Below, in pieces: positions 8,435 through 15,748 of a stretch of 23,305 bases of DNA. The stretch's first letter is position 1, and the number at the start of each line of letters is the position of its first letter. The notes under the pieces are model-generated. The model was given only the letters and a program-made list of their open reading frames with translations. It did no database searches and was not told the DNA's origin. Both the position numbers and the translations under genes were made by a program. Source of the DNA: CAWUJT01 sp963922715 (GTDB lineage: Bacteria; Pseudomonadota; Alphaproteobacteria; Rhodobacterales; Rhodobacteraceae); assembly GCA_963922715.1 (NCBI GenBank), contig CAWUJT010000024.1, positions 1-23,305 of the forward strand, written 5' to 3'.

Positions 8435-9517
8435 CTATTCGTTATCTGCCATAGCTTCGGAGCGCGCTATGGGAAGTGAAACACGAAAAACAGTGTATCC
8501 CGGTGTGGAATTCACAGTGATCCAACCTGAATGGTCAGAGATGATCTTTGACACAAGCGCAAGCCCAAGCCCTGTGCCGTTCTCACGGCCAGATACAAAG
8601 GGCTCAAAAATATCCTCTGCAATCTCAGGCGCAATGCCTGGGCCGTTATCACAAATCTCAACTTGAAGTGGCAAAGCGTTCTTTGTCCCGTCACCTTTCC
8701 GGACATGCAAAGAGGGCTGATAGAATGTTTTCAGTGTGATAATCCCGTCCTCTTGCCCCACTTGCGCAGCATTTTTCAGCACATTGAGAAAAACTTGCAC
8801 AAATTGATCGGGATCGACATAGGTCGATGGCAACGAGGGATCATAATTTTCCACAAACCGCATATGTGCTGCAAACCCAAGCTCTGCGGATTTGCGCGCT
8901 TGGTTGAGAATATCATGGATGTTTGTAGTCTTTCGTTGAGGCACGCTGAGATTGCCAAATTGTTCAAATTGCTCCAGCAATTTCACAACGCGCCGTGTTT
9001 CATCGACGATCAGATCGGTCAATTCCAGATCGTCCCCTTCAAGCCCCATAGAAAGAAGTTGAGCCGCGCCACTAATCCCCGCCAGTGGATTTTTAATCTC
9101 ATGGGCCAACATCTGTGCCATACCCACAGCGGATTTCGCGGCGCTTTGTGAAAAATGCGCCCGTCCAATGCGCTCGGCGATTTCGCGGTAATGTAATAGA
9201 ACCAGGATGTGACCTTCAGGCTCCATCAAAGGCGCAATATGCACATCATATATGATCGGCGCAGATTGCCCAGAGCGAACGATGATGTCATGGATCAACA
9301 AAGGCGCAGAGGCGTTGCGTACTCGTGCAAAGGCCTGATCCAATTGGGCGTCAATCGCCAAACGATCCCAAAGTTTTTTGCCCCGCAGATTCTTTTGAGA
9401 CAGATTCAGGAAACTTTCCGCAGCAAAATTCGCGCCATAGATGATGTCTTTATCATCGACCAGCAACCCTGCGATCGGCAAGGCCATCCACAATGTTGGA
9501 TCTGTCAGCGCGTTCAT
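8435..9517 (-). CDS. ntrB: Nitrogen regulation histidine kinase NtrB
   Basis: NtrB is the cytoplasmic kinase/phosphatase for NtrC, controlled by the PII protein in response to glutamine and 2-oxoglutarate. The 360-residue protein has no membrane helix. A PAS-type sensory domain (about 10-120) is followed by the H-box LAHEIKNPLAGISGAAQLL with H139. The N-box centres on N249, and the G boxes are DNGPGI (290-295) and GTGLGLA (314-320). Its ATG overlaps the dusB stop by 4 bp and its stop lies 8 bp before ntrC, so it sits in the middle of a dusB-ntrB-ntrC operon, the arrangement first described as nifR3-ntrB-ntrC in Rhodobacter. Confidence 0.96.
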   Translation of the reverse strand: MNALTDPTLWMALPIAGLLVDDKDIIYGANFAAESFLNLSQKNLRGKKLWDRLAIDAQLDQAFARVRNASAPLLIHDIIVRSGQSAPIIYDVHIAPLMEPEGHILVLLHYREIAERIGRAHFSQSAAKSAVGMAQMLAHEIKNPLAGISGAAQLLSMGLEGDDLELTDLIVDETRRVVKLLEQFEQFGNLSVPQRKTTNIHDILNQARKSAELGFAAHMRFVENYDPSLPSTYVDPDQFVQVFLNVLKNAAQVGQEDGIITLKTFYQPSLHVRKGDGTKNALPLQVEICDNGPGIAPEIAEDIFEPFVSGRENGTGLGLALVSKIISDHSGWITVNSTPGYTVFRVSLPIARSEAMADNE

Positions 9518-10488
9518 GCCGCTTGCTCATAATGTGCAGGATCCAGCGCCTCGGACAACAATCGCGGCACCTGACCGCCTGGTGCTATTAGAACACAACG
9601 GCGTAAGGCGTGGGGTGTTTGTGCAACATCCATGTACCAGCCAAGATGTTTGCGCGCGACACGGCTTCCCAATTCGGGCCCATAAAACGCCAGCATATCG
9701 GCGTAATGCTCAGTCACAAGTCGGACAAGATCAGATCCACTTGGGATCTCTGGACGCTCACCAAACCCAAGCCCATAGGCAATCTCAGCCAGCATCCACG
9801 GGCGCCCACGTGCGCCACGCCCGACCATGACGCCCGCCGCGCCACTGGCAGACAGGGCCGCCCGTGCCGTCTGAACATCGTGAATGTCTCCATTCACCAA
9901 GACCGGAATACGCACAGCCTCTACCACATCGCGGACTGCGGTCCAGTTCGCTTGACCTTTGTAAAACTGGCATCGTGTGCGGCCATGCACTGTCAAAAGC
10001 TGTGCACCCGCCGCTTCAGCACGCTGCGCCAAAGCCGGTGCGTTGATGTCCGCCTGATCCCAACCGAGACGCATTTTCACACTCACAGGCACACAGACGG
10101 CGTCTACTACGCTTTTAATCAATCGTTCTGCCAGGTCCAAGTCTTGCATCAGCGCCGCCCCGGCATAGCCAGATGTCACTTTTTTGGCAGGACAACCCAT
10201 GTTGATGTCGATACGGGTTGCGCCAAGATCGGCCACCACGCGGGCGGCCTGTGCCATTAACTCCGCACATCGTCCGGCAATTTGCACGGATGTTTTATCG
10301 CGCTCCGCGCCAAGTTCTGCCCGATCACGGGCAGAGGCTTTCGCCCCAACCATGTCTTGGCTGACAATCATTTCTGACACAACAAGACCCGCGCCAAACC
10401 TTTGCACAAGGCTGCGAAACGGCAAATCCGTAATCCCGGCCATAGGGGCCAGCACAACGGGGGGATCAATGCCAAAGTCTTTTAACAC
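9514..10488 (-). CDS. dusB: tRNA-dihydrouridine synthase DusB (NifR3)
   Basis: DusB is an FMN enzyme that reduces specific uridines in tRNA to dihydrouridine. With the GTG at 10488-10486 as start, the product is 324 residues of TIM-barrel fold. It carries APMAGITDLPFR near the N-terminus, the catalytic cysteine in NMGCPAKKV (about C99), LGW after the SVKMR strand, and the VHGRT motif (167-171). I prefer the GTG because AAAGGGG stands 8 bases ahead and homologues begin close to it. An ATG at 10524-10522 is in frame but has no well-placed ribosome-binding site. The gene heads the ntr operon and is divergent from ispDF. Confidence 0.94.
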   Translation of the reverse strand: MLKDFGIDPPVVLAPMAGITDLPFRSLVQRFGAGLVVSEMIVSQDMVGAKASARDRAELGAERDKTSVQIAGRCAELMAQAARVVADLGATRIDINMGCPAKKVTSGYAGAALMQDLDLAERLIKSVVDAVCVPVSVKMRLGWDQADINAPALAQRAEAAGAQLLTVHGRTRCQFYKGQANWTAVRDVVEAVRIPVLVNGDIHDVQTARAALSASGAAGVMVGRGARGRPWMLAEIAYGLGFGERPEIPSGSDLVRLVTEHYADMLAFYGPELGSRVARKHLGWYMDVAQTPHALRRCVLIAPGGQVPRLLSEALDPAHYEQAA

Positions 10489-10526
10489 GACAGATACCCC
10501 TTTCCCTTCTAACGCCCATAACATTT

Positions 10527-10540
10527 GCGCTGAACAGCGC
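10527..10540. promoter_or_regulatory. 14-bp palindrome in the dusB leader
   Basis: GCGCTGAACAGCGC is a perfect inverted repeat with 6-bp arms around AA, lying 39 bp ahead of the proposed dusB GTG. Its core CTGAACA (10530-10536) also recurs inverted as TGTTCAG at 10562-10568, on the far side of the promoter overlap. It could be an operator or a leader hairpin for the dusB-ntrBC transcript. No regulator is identified. Confidence 0.35.
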
Positions 10541-10551
10541 CACCTTATAAG

Positions 10552-10580
10552 TTGACGCGCGTGTTCAGACAGCTCATTAT
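10552..10580 (+). promoter_or_regulatory. Candidate sigma70 promoter for ispDF-pgpA-cinA
   Basis: TTGACG (10552-10557) is separated by exactly 17 bases from CATTAT (10575-10580), giving 5/6 and 4/6 matches to the consensus at ideal spacing. Transcription would begin near 10587, about 100 bases ahead of ispDF. Its -10 element overlaps the -10 of the opposing dusB promoter candidate. Confidence 0.4.
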
Positions 10581-10605
10581 CACCTTATGCATAGTTAAAC
10601 AGCAA
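10576..10605 (-). promoter_or_regulatory. Candidate sigma70 promoter for dusB-ntrBC
   Basis: On the minus strand TTGCTG (10605-10600) and GATAAT (10581-10576) are 18 bases apart. The -10 matches consensus at 5/6. Transcription would begin near 10569 and run through the 14-bp palindrome before dusB. The -10 shares bases 10576-10580 with the opposing ispDF promoter candidate. Confidence 0.4.
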
Positions 10606-10687
10606 AATATACGTCTCGTGATTATTTTTTACGCAAAAATCAAGCCGCAAAGCGGAAATTTTCATAACGCACCGGATGTGTACTGAA

Positions 10688-11851
10688 ATGACAGTCGCTG
10701 CACTCATCGTTGCCGCAGGGCGCGGCACACGCGCGGGCGGGGATATACCCAAGCAATATCAATCCCTTCTAGAGCATTCCGTTTTGGCATGGAGCATACG
10801 CGCCTTCATGGATTATGTACAAGAGATTGTGGTTGTCCATCACGCAGAGGACACCGCTTTGTGGGCGCGTGTTCACGCCACCTTACCACATTTCCCGGTG
10901 CGCTCTGTAATTGGCGGCGCGCACCGTGCGGACTCGGTACGGGCGGGGCTAGACGCTCTCTCCCCGCATTGCACAAAAGTCTTGATCCACGATGGTGCAA
11001 GGCCTCTGGTGTGTCCCGCGATCATTTTGGCTGTTTTAGACGCGCTAGAGACCCATGCAGGTGCTGCACCGGCTGTGCCGGTGACAGATGCGCTTTGGAT
11101 TGGGGCAGAGCACCGCGTCATCGGCACGCAAGAGCGCCAAGGCCTGTTCCGCGCGCAAACTCCGCAAGGGTTTCATGTGGAGACAATTCGCAAAGCCCAT
11201 GCCCATGCGCCAGAGACTGCCGCCGATGATGTCGAAGTGGCACGTGCCGCAGGGATTGAAGTTGCCATCGTGGAAGGCGATGAAGACAATATCAAAATCA
11301 CCAATCCCGCCGATTTCAAACGGGCGGAAAACATTCTACGTCAACGAAAGGCGGCTGACATGGATATTCGGCTTGGAAACGGCTTTGACGTTCACCGCTT
11401 TGGGCCTGGTGACCATGTGATACTGTGTGGGCTACGCATCCCCCATACACATGGCTTGCAAGGGCATTCAGACGCCGATGTTGGCTTGCATGCGATAACG
11501 GATGCGATCTATGGCGCGCTTTGCGCGGGCGATATTGGCCATCACTTTCCCCCATCTGATGACCAATGGGCCGGCGCTGACTCCTCTCTTTTCCTAGAGC
11601 ATGCCACGCAACTGGCCCAGCAGCAGACCTTCACCATCAGCAACATCGACTGCACGTTGATTTGCGAACGGCCAAAGATTGGCCCCCATGTCCCTGAGAT
11701 GCGCGAACGTATTGCAAAGATCACAAACACCCCCATAGATCGTGTTAGCGTCAAAGCGACAACAACAGAGCGCTTGGGCTTCACAGGCCGGGGGGAGGGG
11801 ATTGCGTGTTTGGCAACGGTCACTCTGATCGGGGCAAGCCATGAGGTATAG
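10688..11851 (+). CDS. ispDF: Bifunctional IspD/IspF isoprenoid enzyme
   Basis: This fused protein catalyses two steps of the MEP isoprenoid pathway: CTP-dependent cytidylylation of methylerythritol 4-phosphate (IspD) and cyclisation to methylerythritol cyclodiphosphate (IspF). The IspD half (1 to about 220) has the nucleotide-binding AALIVAAGRGTR and the IHDGARPLV motif. The IspF half begins around residue 225 with MDIRLGNGFDVHRFG, where the D and H of DVH bind the metal, followed by GHSDADVGLHAI. Fusion is common in alphaproteobacteria. ATG at 10688 gives MTVAALIVAAG, as in homologues; an in-frame ATG at 10676 would add four residues. Neither has a strong ribosome-binding site. The 3' end overlaps pgpA by 11 bp. 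Confidence 0.95.
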   Translation: MTVAALIVAAGRGTRAGGDIPKQYQSLLEHSVLAWSIRAFMDYVQEIVVVHHAEDTALWARVHATLPHFPVRSVIGGAHRADSVRAGLDALSPHCTKVLIHDGARPLVCPAIILAVLDALETHAGAAPAVPVTDALWIGAEHRVIGTQERQGLFRAQTPQGFHVETIRKAHAHAPETAADDVEVARAAGIEVAIVEGDEDNIKITNPADFKRAENILRQRKAADMDIRLGNGFDVHRFGPGDHVILCGLRIPHTHGLQGHSDADVGLHAITDAIYGALCAGDIGHHFPPSDDQWAGADSSLFLEHATQLAQQQTFTISNIDCTLICERPKIGPHVPEMRERIAKITNTPIDRVSVKATTTERLGFTGRGEGIACLATVTLIGASHEV

Positions 11852-12344
11852 GCTTGCGCATCTTATTGCGACGGTTTTTGGTATTGGCCATTTGCGTCCA
11901 GCACCGGGAACTTGGGGGTCACTTGCAGCCTTCCCAATGGTATGGCTGATTTGGTCAGTCGGGGGGCTTTGGCTGACGCTTATTGCGCTGCCCATTGGCG
12001 TTGCAAAAGGGCTTTGGGCCATTCCAATATATGCCGCCAAGACCCACGATCATGATCCAAGCGAAGTGGTGATTGATGAGGTTCTGGGCCAATGGGTTGC
12101 TATGCTTCCGGTGATATTTGGGGCGACCTATATCGGCGTGTCCCCTTTGGCCCTTTGGCCTGGTCTGGTTACGGCATTTGTTCTGTTTCGCCTCTTCGAT
12201 ATCTGGAAACCGGGCCCTATTGGTTGGGCTGACCGGCGCCAAGACACCGTGGGTGTTTTACTGGATGATATTCTAGCAGGATGTTGTGCTGCGATTTGCC
12301 TGAGTGCGCTCGCAGTCATCGCTCACACTTGGTTTTTCGTATGA
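11841..12344 (+). CDS. pgpA: Phosphatidylglycerophosphatase A
   Basis: PgpA removes the phosphate from phosphatidylglycerophosphate to make phosphatidylglycerol in the inner membrane. The 167-residue protein has hydrophobic segments near 30-55, 84-115 and 142-165. Family motifs are RPAPGTWGS (19-27), IDE...GQW (78-85), FRLFDIWKPGPI (116-127) and the acidic DD pair (142-143). Its start lies within the last codons of ispDF, and its stop overlaps the cinA start as ATGA, so all three plus-strand genes look translationally coupled. Confidence 0.93.
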   Translation: MRYRLAHLIATVFGIGHLRPAPGTWGSLAAFPMVWLIWSVGGLWLTLIALPIGVAKGLWAIPIYAAKTHDHDPSEVVIDEVLGQWVAMLPVIFGATYIGVSPLALWPGLVTAFVLFRLFDIWKPGPIGWADRRQDTVGVLLDDILAGCCAAICLSALAVIAHTWFFV

Positions 12345-12820
12345 CCGTTGCAGATATTCTCAAAGCCGCCAGACTGGTAAACGCACGATTGGCAACAGCT
12401 GAAAGCTGCACCAGCGGGCTTTTGGCGGCAGCCCTCACTGAACCACCGGGTTCCTCGGACGTTTTCATAGGGGGCATTGTCGCTTATTCAAACACCGTCA
12501 AGGAAAACTTGCTGCACGTTCCGGCCTCGATACTGGCAGCCCATGGCGCGGTTTCAGAGGCCGTGGCCGCGAAAATGGCGCGTGGGGCCTTGATCGCCTT
12601 CCCTGAAGCCACACTGACGCTCTCAATAACGGGCATTGCTGGACCAGGTGGCGGAACCCAAGACAAACCCGTGGGGCGCGTCTGCTTTGGAATTGCAAAG
12701 CGTGACCAAGGCGTGCGCGCGCAAACCATAGACTTTGGTGCCCTTGGGCGCGCACAGGTGCGTAAAGCTGCGACCCAGCATGCCCTGAACATGATCTTAA
12801 AAGACCTGCGTACGGCATGA
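12341..12820 (+). CDS. pncC: CinA C-terminal domain protein, probable NMN amidohydrolase PncC
   Basis: The 159-residue product is a stand-alone CinA C-terminal domain, the family that deamidates nicotinamide mononucleotide in NAD recycling. Conserved motifs are TAESCTSG (19-26) with the active-site serine/threonine region, the glycine-rich GIAGPGGG (98-105), and KPVGRVCFGI shortly after. The N-terminal MoaB-like half of full CinA is absent, as in many alphaproteobacteria. The ATG at 12341 overlaps the pgpA stop; the frame is open further upstream but that part reads as an out-of-frame shadow of pgpA. The name cinA is often used for this gene. Enzymatic activity is inferred from family. Confidence 0.9.
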   Translation: MTVADILKAARLVNARLATAESCTSGLLAAALTEPPGSSDVFIGGIVAYSNTVKENLLHVPASILAAHGAVSEAVAAKMARGALIAFPEATLTLSITGIAGPGGGTQDKPVGRVCFGIAKRDQGVRAQTIDFGALGRAQVRKAATQHALNMILKDLRTA

Positions 12821-12825
12821 ATCGC

Positions 12826-13296
12826 CTACGTTTTCCCCTCAGACAAAGAACCATCATATAGCGCATTGGCGCGCGCTTCGAACGCGCGGACCACACGTTG
12901 CATGGCTTCGTGAAACACCAATCCAATCACGCTTTGCAAAAGGGCATTCTTAAATTCAAAGTCGACAAAAAAACTGACCTGTGACCCACCTTCAGGGAGA
13001 TCTTGAAAGGTCCAATAGCTTGTCAAATACCGAAAAGGACCATCGAGATACGATGTATCGATCCGCATAGCTGCAGGATCAAGCACAACACGACTGCCAA
13101 AACTTTCCCGAAAGGCCTTAAAGGAAATCACAAGATCGGCAAGCATAATGTCTTTTCCCTCTTGTGTCTCAATCGATCGGATGCGCGCCGCCGCTGTCCA
13201 AGGCAAAAACTCGGGATAGCGCGCAACGTCCGCGACCAGATCATACATCTGCTTTGCGGTGAAGGGCATCGCACGGCTTTCGGAATGTCTAGGCAT
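12826..13296 (-). CDS. Coq10/RatA-type START-like lipid-binding protein
   Basis: The 156-residue protein belongs to the SRPBCC (START-like) fold, in the branch including yeast Coq10, a ubiquinone-binding protein, and E. coli RatA. Family signs are the N-terminal MYDLVADVARYPEFLPW (17-33), the central SFKAFRESFGSRV stretch and the C-terminal helix with FHEAMQRVVRAFEARA. In alphaproteobacteria a Coq10-like role in respiratory quinone function is the better guess; some databases call these proteins toxin RatA. The ATG follows AAAGAG by 8 bases. The gene converges on cinA with only 5 bases between stops and is divergent from hpt. Confidence 0.88.
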   Translation of the reverse strand: MPRHSESRAMPFTAKQMYDLVADVARYPEFLPWTAAARIRSIETQEGKDIMLADLVISFKAFRESFGSRVVLDPAAMRIDTSYLDGPFRYLTSYWTFQDLPEGGSQVSFFVDFEFKNALLQSVIGLVFHEAMQRVVRAFEARANALYDGSLSEGKT

Positions 13297-13376
13297 TACG
13301 GAACTCTTTCGCTAATTTGAAGCTATCTCACCTATTTCACACCAAGTTTCAATCGCTCACAGTTCGGAGAAATATT

Positions 13377-13928
13377 ATGGCCTATCCCGATCATTCACCC
13401 TATGACATTGTGCCGCTGATCAGCGCCAAAGCCATCGCCGCGCGGATTGAAACCTTGGCACGCGAGATTGAGACGGAGTTCGCCACAACAGAAAAGCTTA
13501 TTGTTGTTGGGCTGCTCCGGGGCTCTTTTGTCTTCATTGCAGATTTGGTTCGGGAACTGCGTCTCCCGATAGAGGTGGATTTTTTAGAAGCTTCCTCTTA
13601 TGGCAATGAGACAACATCAAGCCGAGAAGTGCGCATCCTAAAAGACTTACGGGGAGAAATTGCAAATCGCGATGTTTTGCTGGTTGAGGATATCGTGGAC
13701 ACAGGCTTCACACTGTCTCATGTCATAAAACTGATGAAAGCCCGTGGACCACGCACCGTGAAGACGATTGCCCTGCTTGATAAGCCCTCACGCCGAGAAG
13801 TGCAAATCCACGCCGATTGGATCGGTTTTGAAATTCCAGATGCTTTTGTGGTGGGGTACGGTGTTGATTACGCACAGCGTAACAGAAATTTGCCCTTCAT
13901 CGGAACGGTAAATTTCATCAATAATTAG
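13377..13928 (+). CDS. hpt: Hypoxanthine phosphoribosyltransferase
   Basis: This enzyme salvages hypoxanthine (and often guanine) by transferring phosphoribose from PRPP to give IMP or GMP. The 183-residue product has the PRPP-binding loop VEDIVDTG (103-110), the flexible-loop region SSYGNETTSS (73-82), the LLRGSFVF motif (46-53) and a C-terminal RNLPFIG typical of Hpt. The ATG at 13377 follows CGGAG by 8 bases; the frame is open 20 codons upstream, but that part is not conserved-looking. It is divergent from the Coq10-like gene (80 bp apart) and convergent with the AT-rich membrane gene. Confidence 0.95.
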   Translation: MAYPDHSPYDIVPLISAKAIAARIETLAREIETEFATTEKLIVVGLLRGSFVFIADLVRELRLPIEVDFLEASSYGNETTSSREVRILKDLRGEIANRDVLLVEDIVDTGFTLSHVIKLMKARGPRTVKTIALLDKPSRREVQIHADWIGFEIPDAFVVGYGVDYAQRNRNLPFIGTVNFINN

Positions 13929-13938
13929 AACAATTATT
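13920..13938. terminator. Weak AT-rich hairpin between hpt and the membrane gene
   Basis: AATAATT (13920-13926) and AATTATT (13932-13938) form a perfect 7-bp stem around a 5-base loop. On the plus strand GGTTTTT follows, as expected for termination of hpt. The stem has only A-T pairs, so it would be weak. It spans the stop codons of both convergent genes. Confidence 0.3.
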
Positions 13939-14545
13939 GGTTTTTAATTCGAGACTGACGATGTTGTATCAATGTTTTCACATCCATGGCTGCTTCGTCA
14001 TGAGGTTTTCTTAGGAAAGACCATCTTTTTTTGCGTTTCGGTTCAAGAGGAAATTTATAATTTTGCATAGATTTGTTGATTTGCGCTGCAAAACCAACAA
14101 GAATAGACGCACAAACCATAGTGCTGGCCAGTGCTTTGAAAAACAGCAATAAACTATCGAGAACTTCCTTATTTTGAGAAAATATTCCCAAGAAAAACAA
14201 TACCTTTTGTAGCAACGTGTAAATGATAAACGACAAAACCATAAGCAAAACAGCCGCAAAAAAACCGCTCAAAACGGATTTTGGCTGTGAAATAAATTTC
14301 GGAGTGAAGAAAGGCACAGTCAGCAAGACGCAAATGGTACCTGTAAGATACAATCCTATTTCAGCAGGGTATCCGTAAAATAAGTTTTTTCCCTCTAAAC
14401 TATTTGCCACATGCCAATTATATGCAATCCATGTAATCCAACCAAAGAGAATCCCGTAGAGGCGAAAAATTATCCATGATGCAGTAGAATAAAGTCTGAC
14501 AAAACCTGTTAAATCTTCTTTAGCGCGCGCCAAAACAAACCTCAT
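13934..14545 (-). CDS. Unrecognised four-helix membrane protein, AT-rich
   Basis: I do not recognise this 203-residue protein. Four hydrophobic segments are clear, near residues 22-42, 61-80, 91-119 and 131-155. A positively charged tail follows, with KRKKR around 170-174 and many K, R and H to the end, which suggests a cytoplasmic C-terminus. No catalytic motif or signal peptide is apparent. The gene is visibly richer in A and T than its neighbours, using many AAA, TTT and ATT codons, and it separates hpt from lipA. The only good start is ATG at 14545, without a clear ribosome-binding site. The long clean frame with well-formed helices argues that it is real. It may be a recent acquisition or a fast-evolving lineage gene. 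Confidence 0.75.
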   Translation of the reverse strand: MRFVLARAKEDLTGFVRLYSTASWIIFRLYGILFGWITWIAYNWHVANSLEGKNLFYGYPAEIGLYLTGTICVLLTVPFFTPKFISQPKSVLSGFFAAVLLMVLSFIIYTLLQKVLFFLGIFSQNKEVLDSLLLFFKALASTMVCASILVGFAAQINKSMQNYKFPLEPKRKKRWSFLRKPHDEAAMDVKTLIQHRQSRIKNQ

Positions 14546-14570
14546 TTAATGGGATTAAGCCATAGATCGT

Positions 14571-14604
14571 ATTTAAAATTTAAATATGTCTTAATTATGG
14601 CCAA
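14571..14604 (-). promoter_or_regulatory. Candidate promoter and AT palindrome ahead of the membrane gene
   Basis: On the minus strand TTGGCC (14604-14599) and TAAATT (14582-14577) are 16 bases apart. They overlap a 15-base palindrome, ATTTAAAATTTAAAT (14571-14585). Start would be near 14570, about 25 bases ahead of the gene. The hexamers are only moderate matches and the region is AT-rich, so chance is a real alternative. Confidence 0.25.
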
Positions 14605-14658
14605 TTGATGCTTGATCGTTTCGCAGAACGTGGGTTTTACCATAAAATATTGATAAAA

Positions 14659-15597
14659 CTACGCAAGTCGGCGTATTGCCTTTAGGCGGGTAAAATCTTC
14701 ACTGGCATGATAACTTGAACGGGTGAGGGCAGAGGCAGAGACCATAGTAAATCCTTTCCCATAAGCCGCTTTTTCATATGCCGCGAATTCTTCGGGGGTT
14801 ATATATCTATCGACCGCATGATGTTTGGGTGTGGGTTGTAAATACTGCCCAATAGTCAGAAAATCAATATCAGCGGCCCGCATATCGTCCATAACTTGCA
14901 GCACGGCCTGTCGGTTTTCACCCAATCCCACCATCAAACCAGATTTGGTGAAAATCTGTGCATTGATCTCTTTGGCGCGTTGCAACAGTCGCAAAGAGTG
15001 AAAGTAACGCGCACCGGGGCGCACCTCGGGGTAGAGCCCTGGCACTGTCTCAAGATTATGATTGAACACATCCGGCCTTGCAGCCAGCACTGCCTCCAAT
15101 GCGCTTGGGGCGCATTTTAGGAAATCTGGCGTTAAAACTTCAATCGTGACCTGCGGTGCCCGCTTGCGGATCGCACGGATCGTCATTGCGAAATGTTCCG
15201 CACCGCCGTCTGGTAAATCGTCGCGATCCACGGACGTAATGACAACATGACTTAGGCCAAGTTTGGCCACCGCGTCCGCCACTCGCCCCGGTTCAAACAC
15301 ATCCAAATCTTGCGGCTTTCCGGTGGCAACGTTGCAAAACGTGCAGCCCCGGGTACAGACCTCACCCATGATCATCATTGTCGCATGCCCCTGGGACCAG
15401 CACTCTCCGACATTGGGACAACCAGCCTCCTGACAGACTGTGGTTAGATTATGCTCCTGCAATAATTTGTGTGTTTGAAAATAACCGGCGCTAGTGGGCG
15501 CTTTCACTTTTATCCAAGGTGGCTTTTTGGGTTGTGGACGATCCGAAAGATGTGCCTTTTCGGGGTGACGCTGCTCGGGCTTTTTCAGATCACGCAT
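14659..15597 (-). CDS. lipA: Lipoyl synthase LipA
   Basis: LipA is a radical-SAM enzyme that inserts two sulfurs into octanoyl groups on lipoate-dependent enzymes. The 312-residue product shows the auxiliary cluster pattern C55-x4-C60-x5-C66 and the SAM-cluster motif C81-x3-C85-x2-C88 (CTRGCTFC). The C-terminal RSSYHASE provides the conserved serine that ligates the auxiliary cluster. I chose ATG at 15597 (MRDLKKPEQRHPEKAH), which matches the usual family start and has GGA 7 bases ahead; ATG at 15603 would add two residues. The frame stays open back into glnE, but that extension does not resemble LipA. The start is 151 bp after the glnE stop. Confidence 0.95.
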   Translation of the reverse strand: MRDLKKPEQRHPEKAHLSDRPQPKKPPWIKVKAPTSAGYFQTHKLLQEHNLTTVCQEAGCPNVGECWSQGHATMMIMGEVCTRGCTFCNVATGKPQDLDVFEPGRVADAVAKLGLSHVVITSVDRDDLPDGGAEHFAMTIRAIRKRAPQVTIEVLTPDFLKCAPSALEAVLAARPDVFNHNLETVPGLYPEVRPGARYFHSLRLLQRAKEINAQIFTKSGLMVGLGENRQAVLQVMDDMRAADIDFLTIGQYLQPTPKHHAVDRYITPEEFAAYEKAAYGKGFTMVSASALTRSSYHASEDFTRLKAIRRLA

Positions 15598-15748
15598 GTT
15601 CATTTCCAGTTTTCTTACATTTAGGGCAATCGCAGTATCAACACTATATCGGTGAAACATAAAATTAAAGCGAGAGCTTTGCGCAGATCGAAAAAGGAAA
15701 GGCTCATGCACCGCTGTTCCATCCCGTCGTAAGGTGTGTGAGTTACTG

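Noticed and set aside
8663..9151. 162-codon plus-strand frame antisense to ntrB
   Set aside because: It lies wholly within ntrB, whose kinase boxes are intact, and shows no domain of its own.
9610..10260. 216-codon plus-strand frame antisense to dusB
   Set aside because: Long antisense frames are common against GC-moderate genes; the product is Cys/His/Arg-scattered without any family pattern.
14640..14658. Terminator hairpin after lipA (GTTTTA/TAAAAC arms)
   Set aside because: The arms are AT-rich and separated by 14 bases that include further A/T runs; too weak to call.
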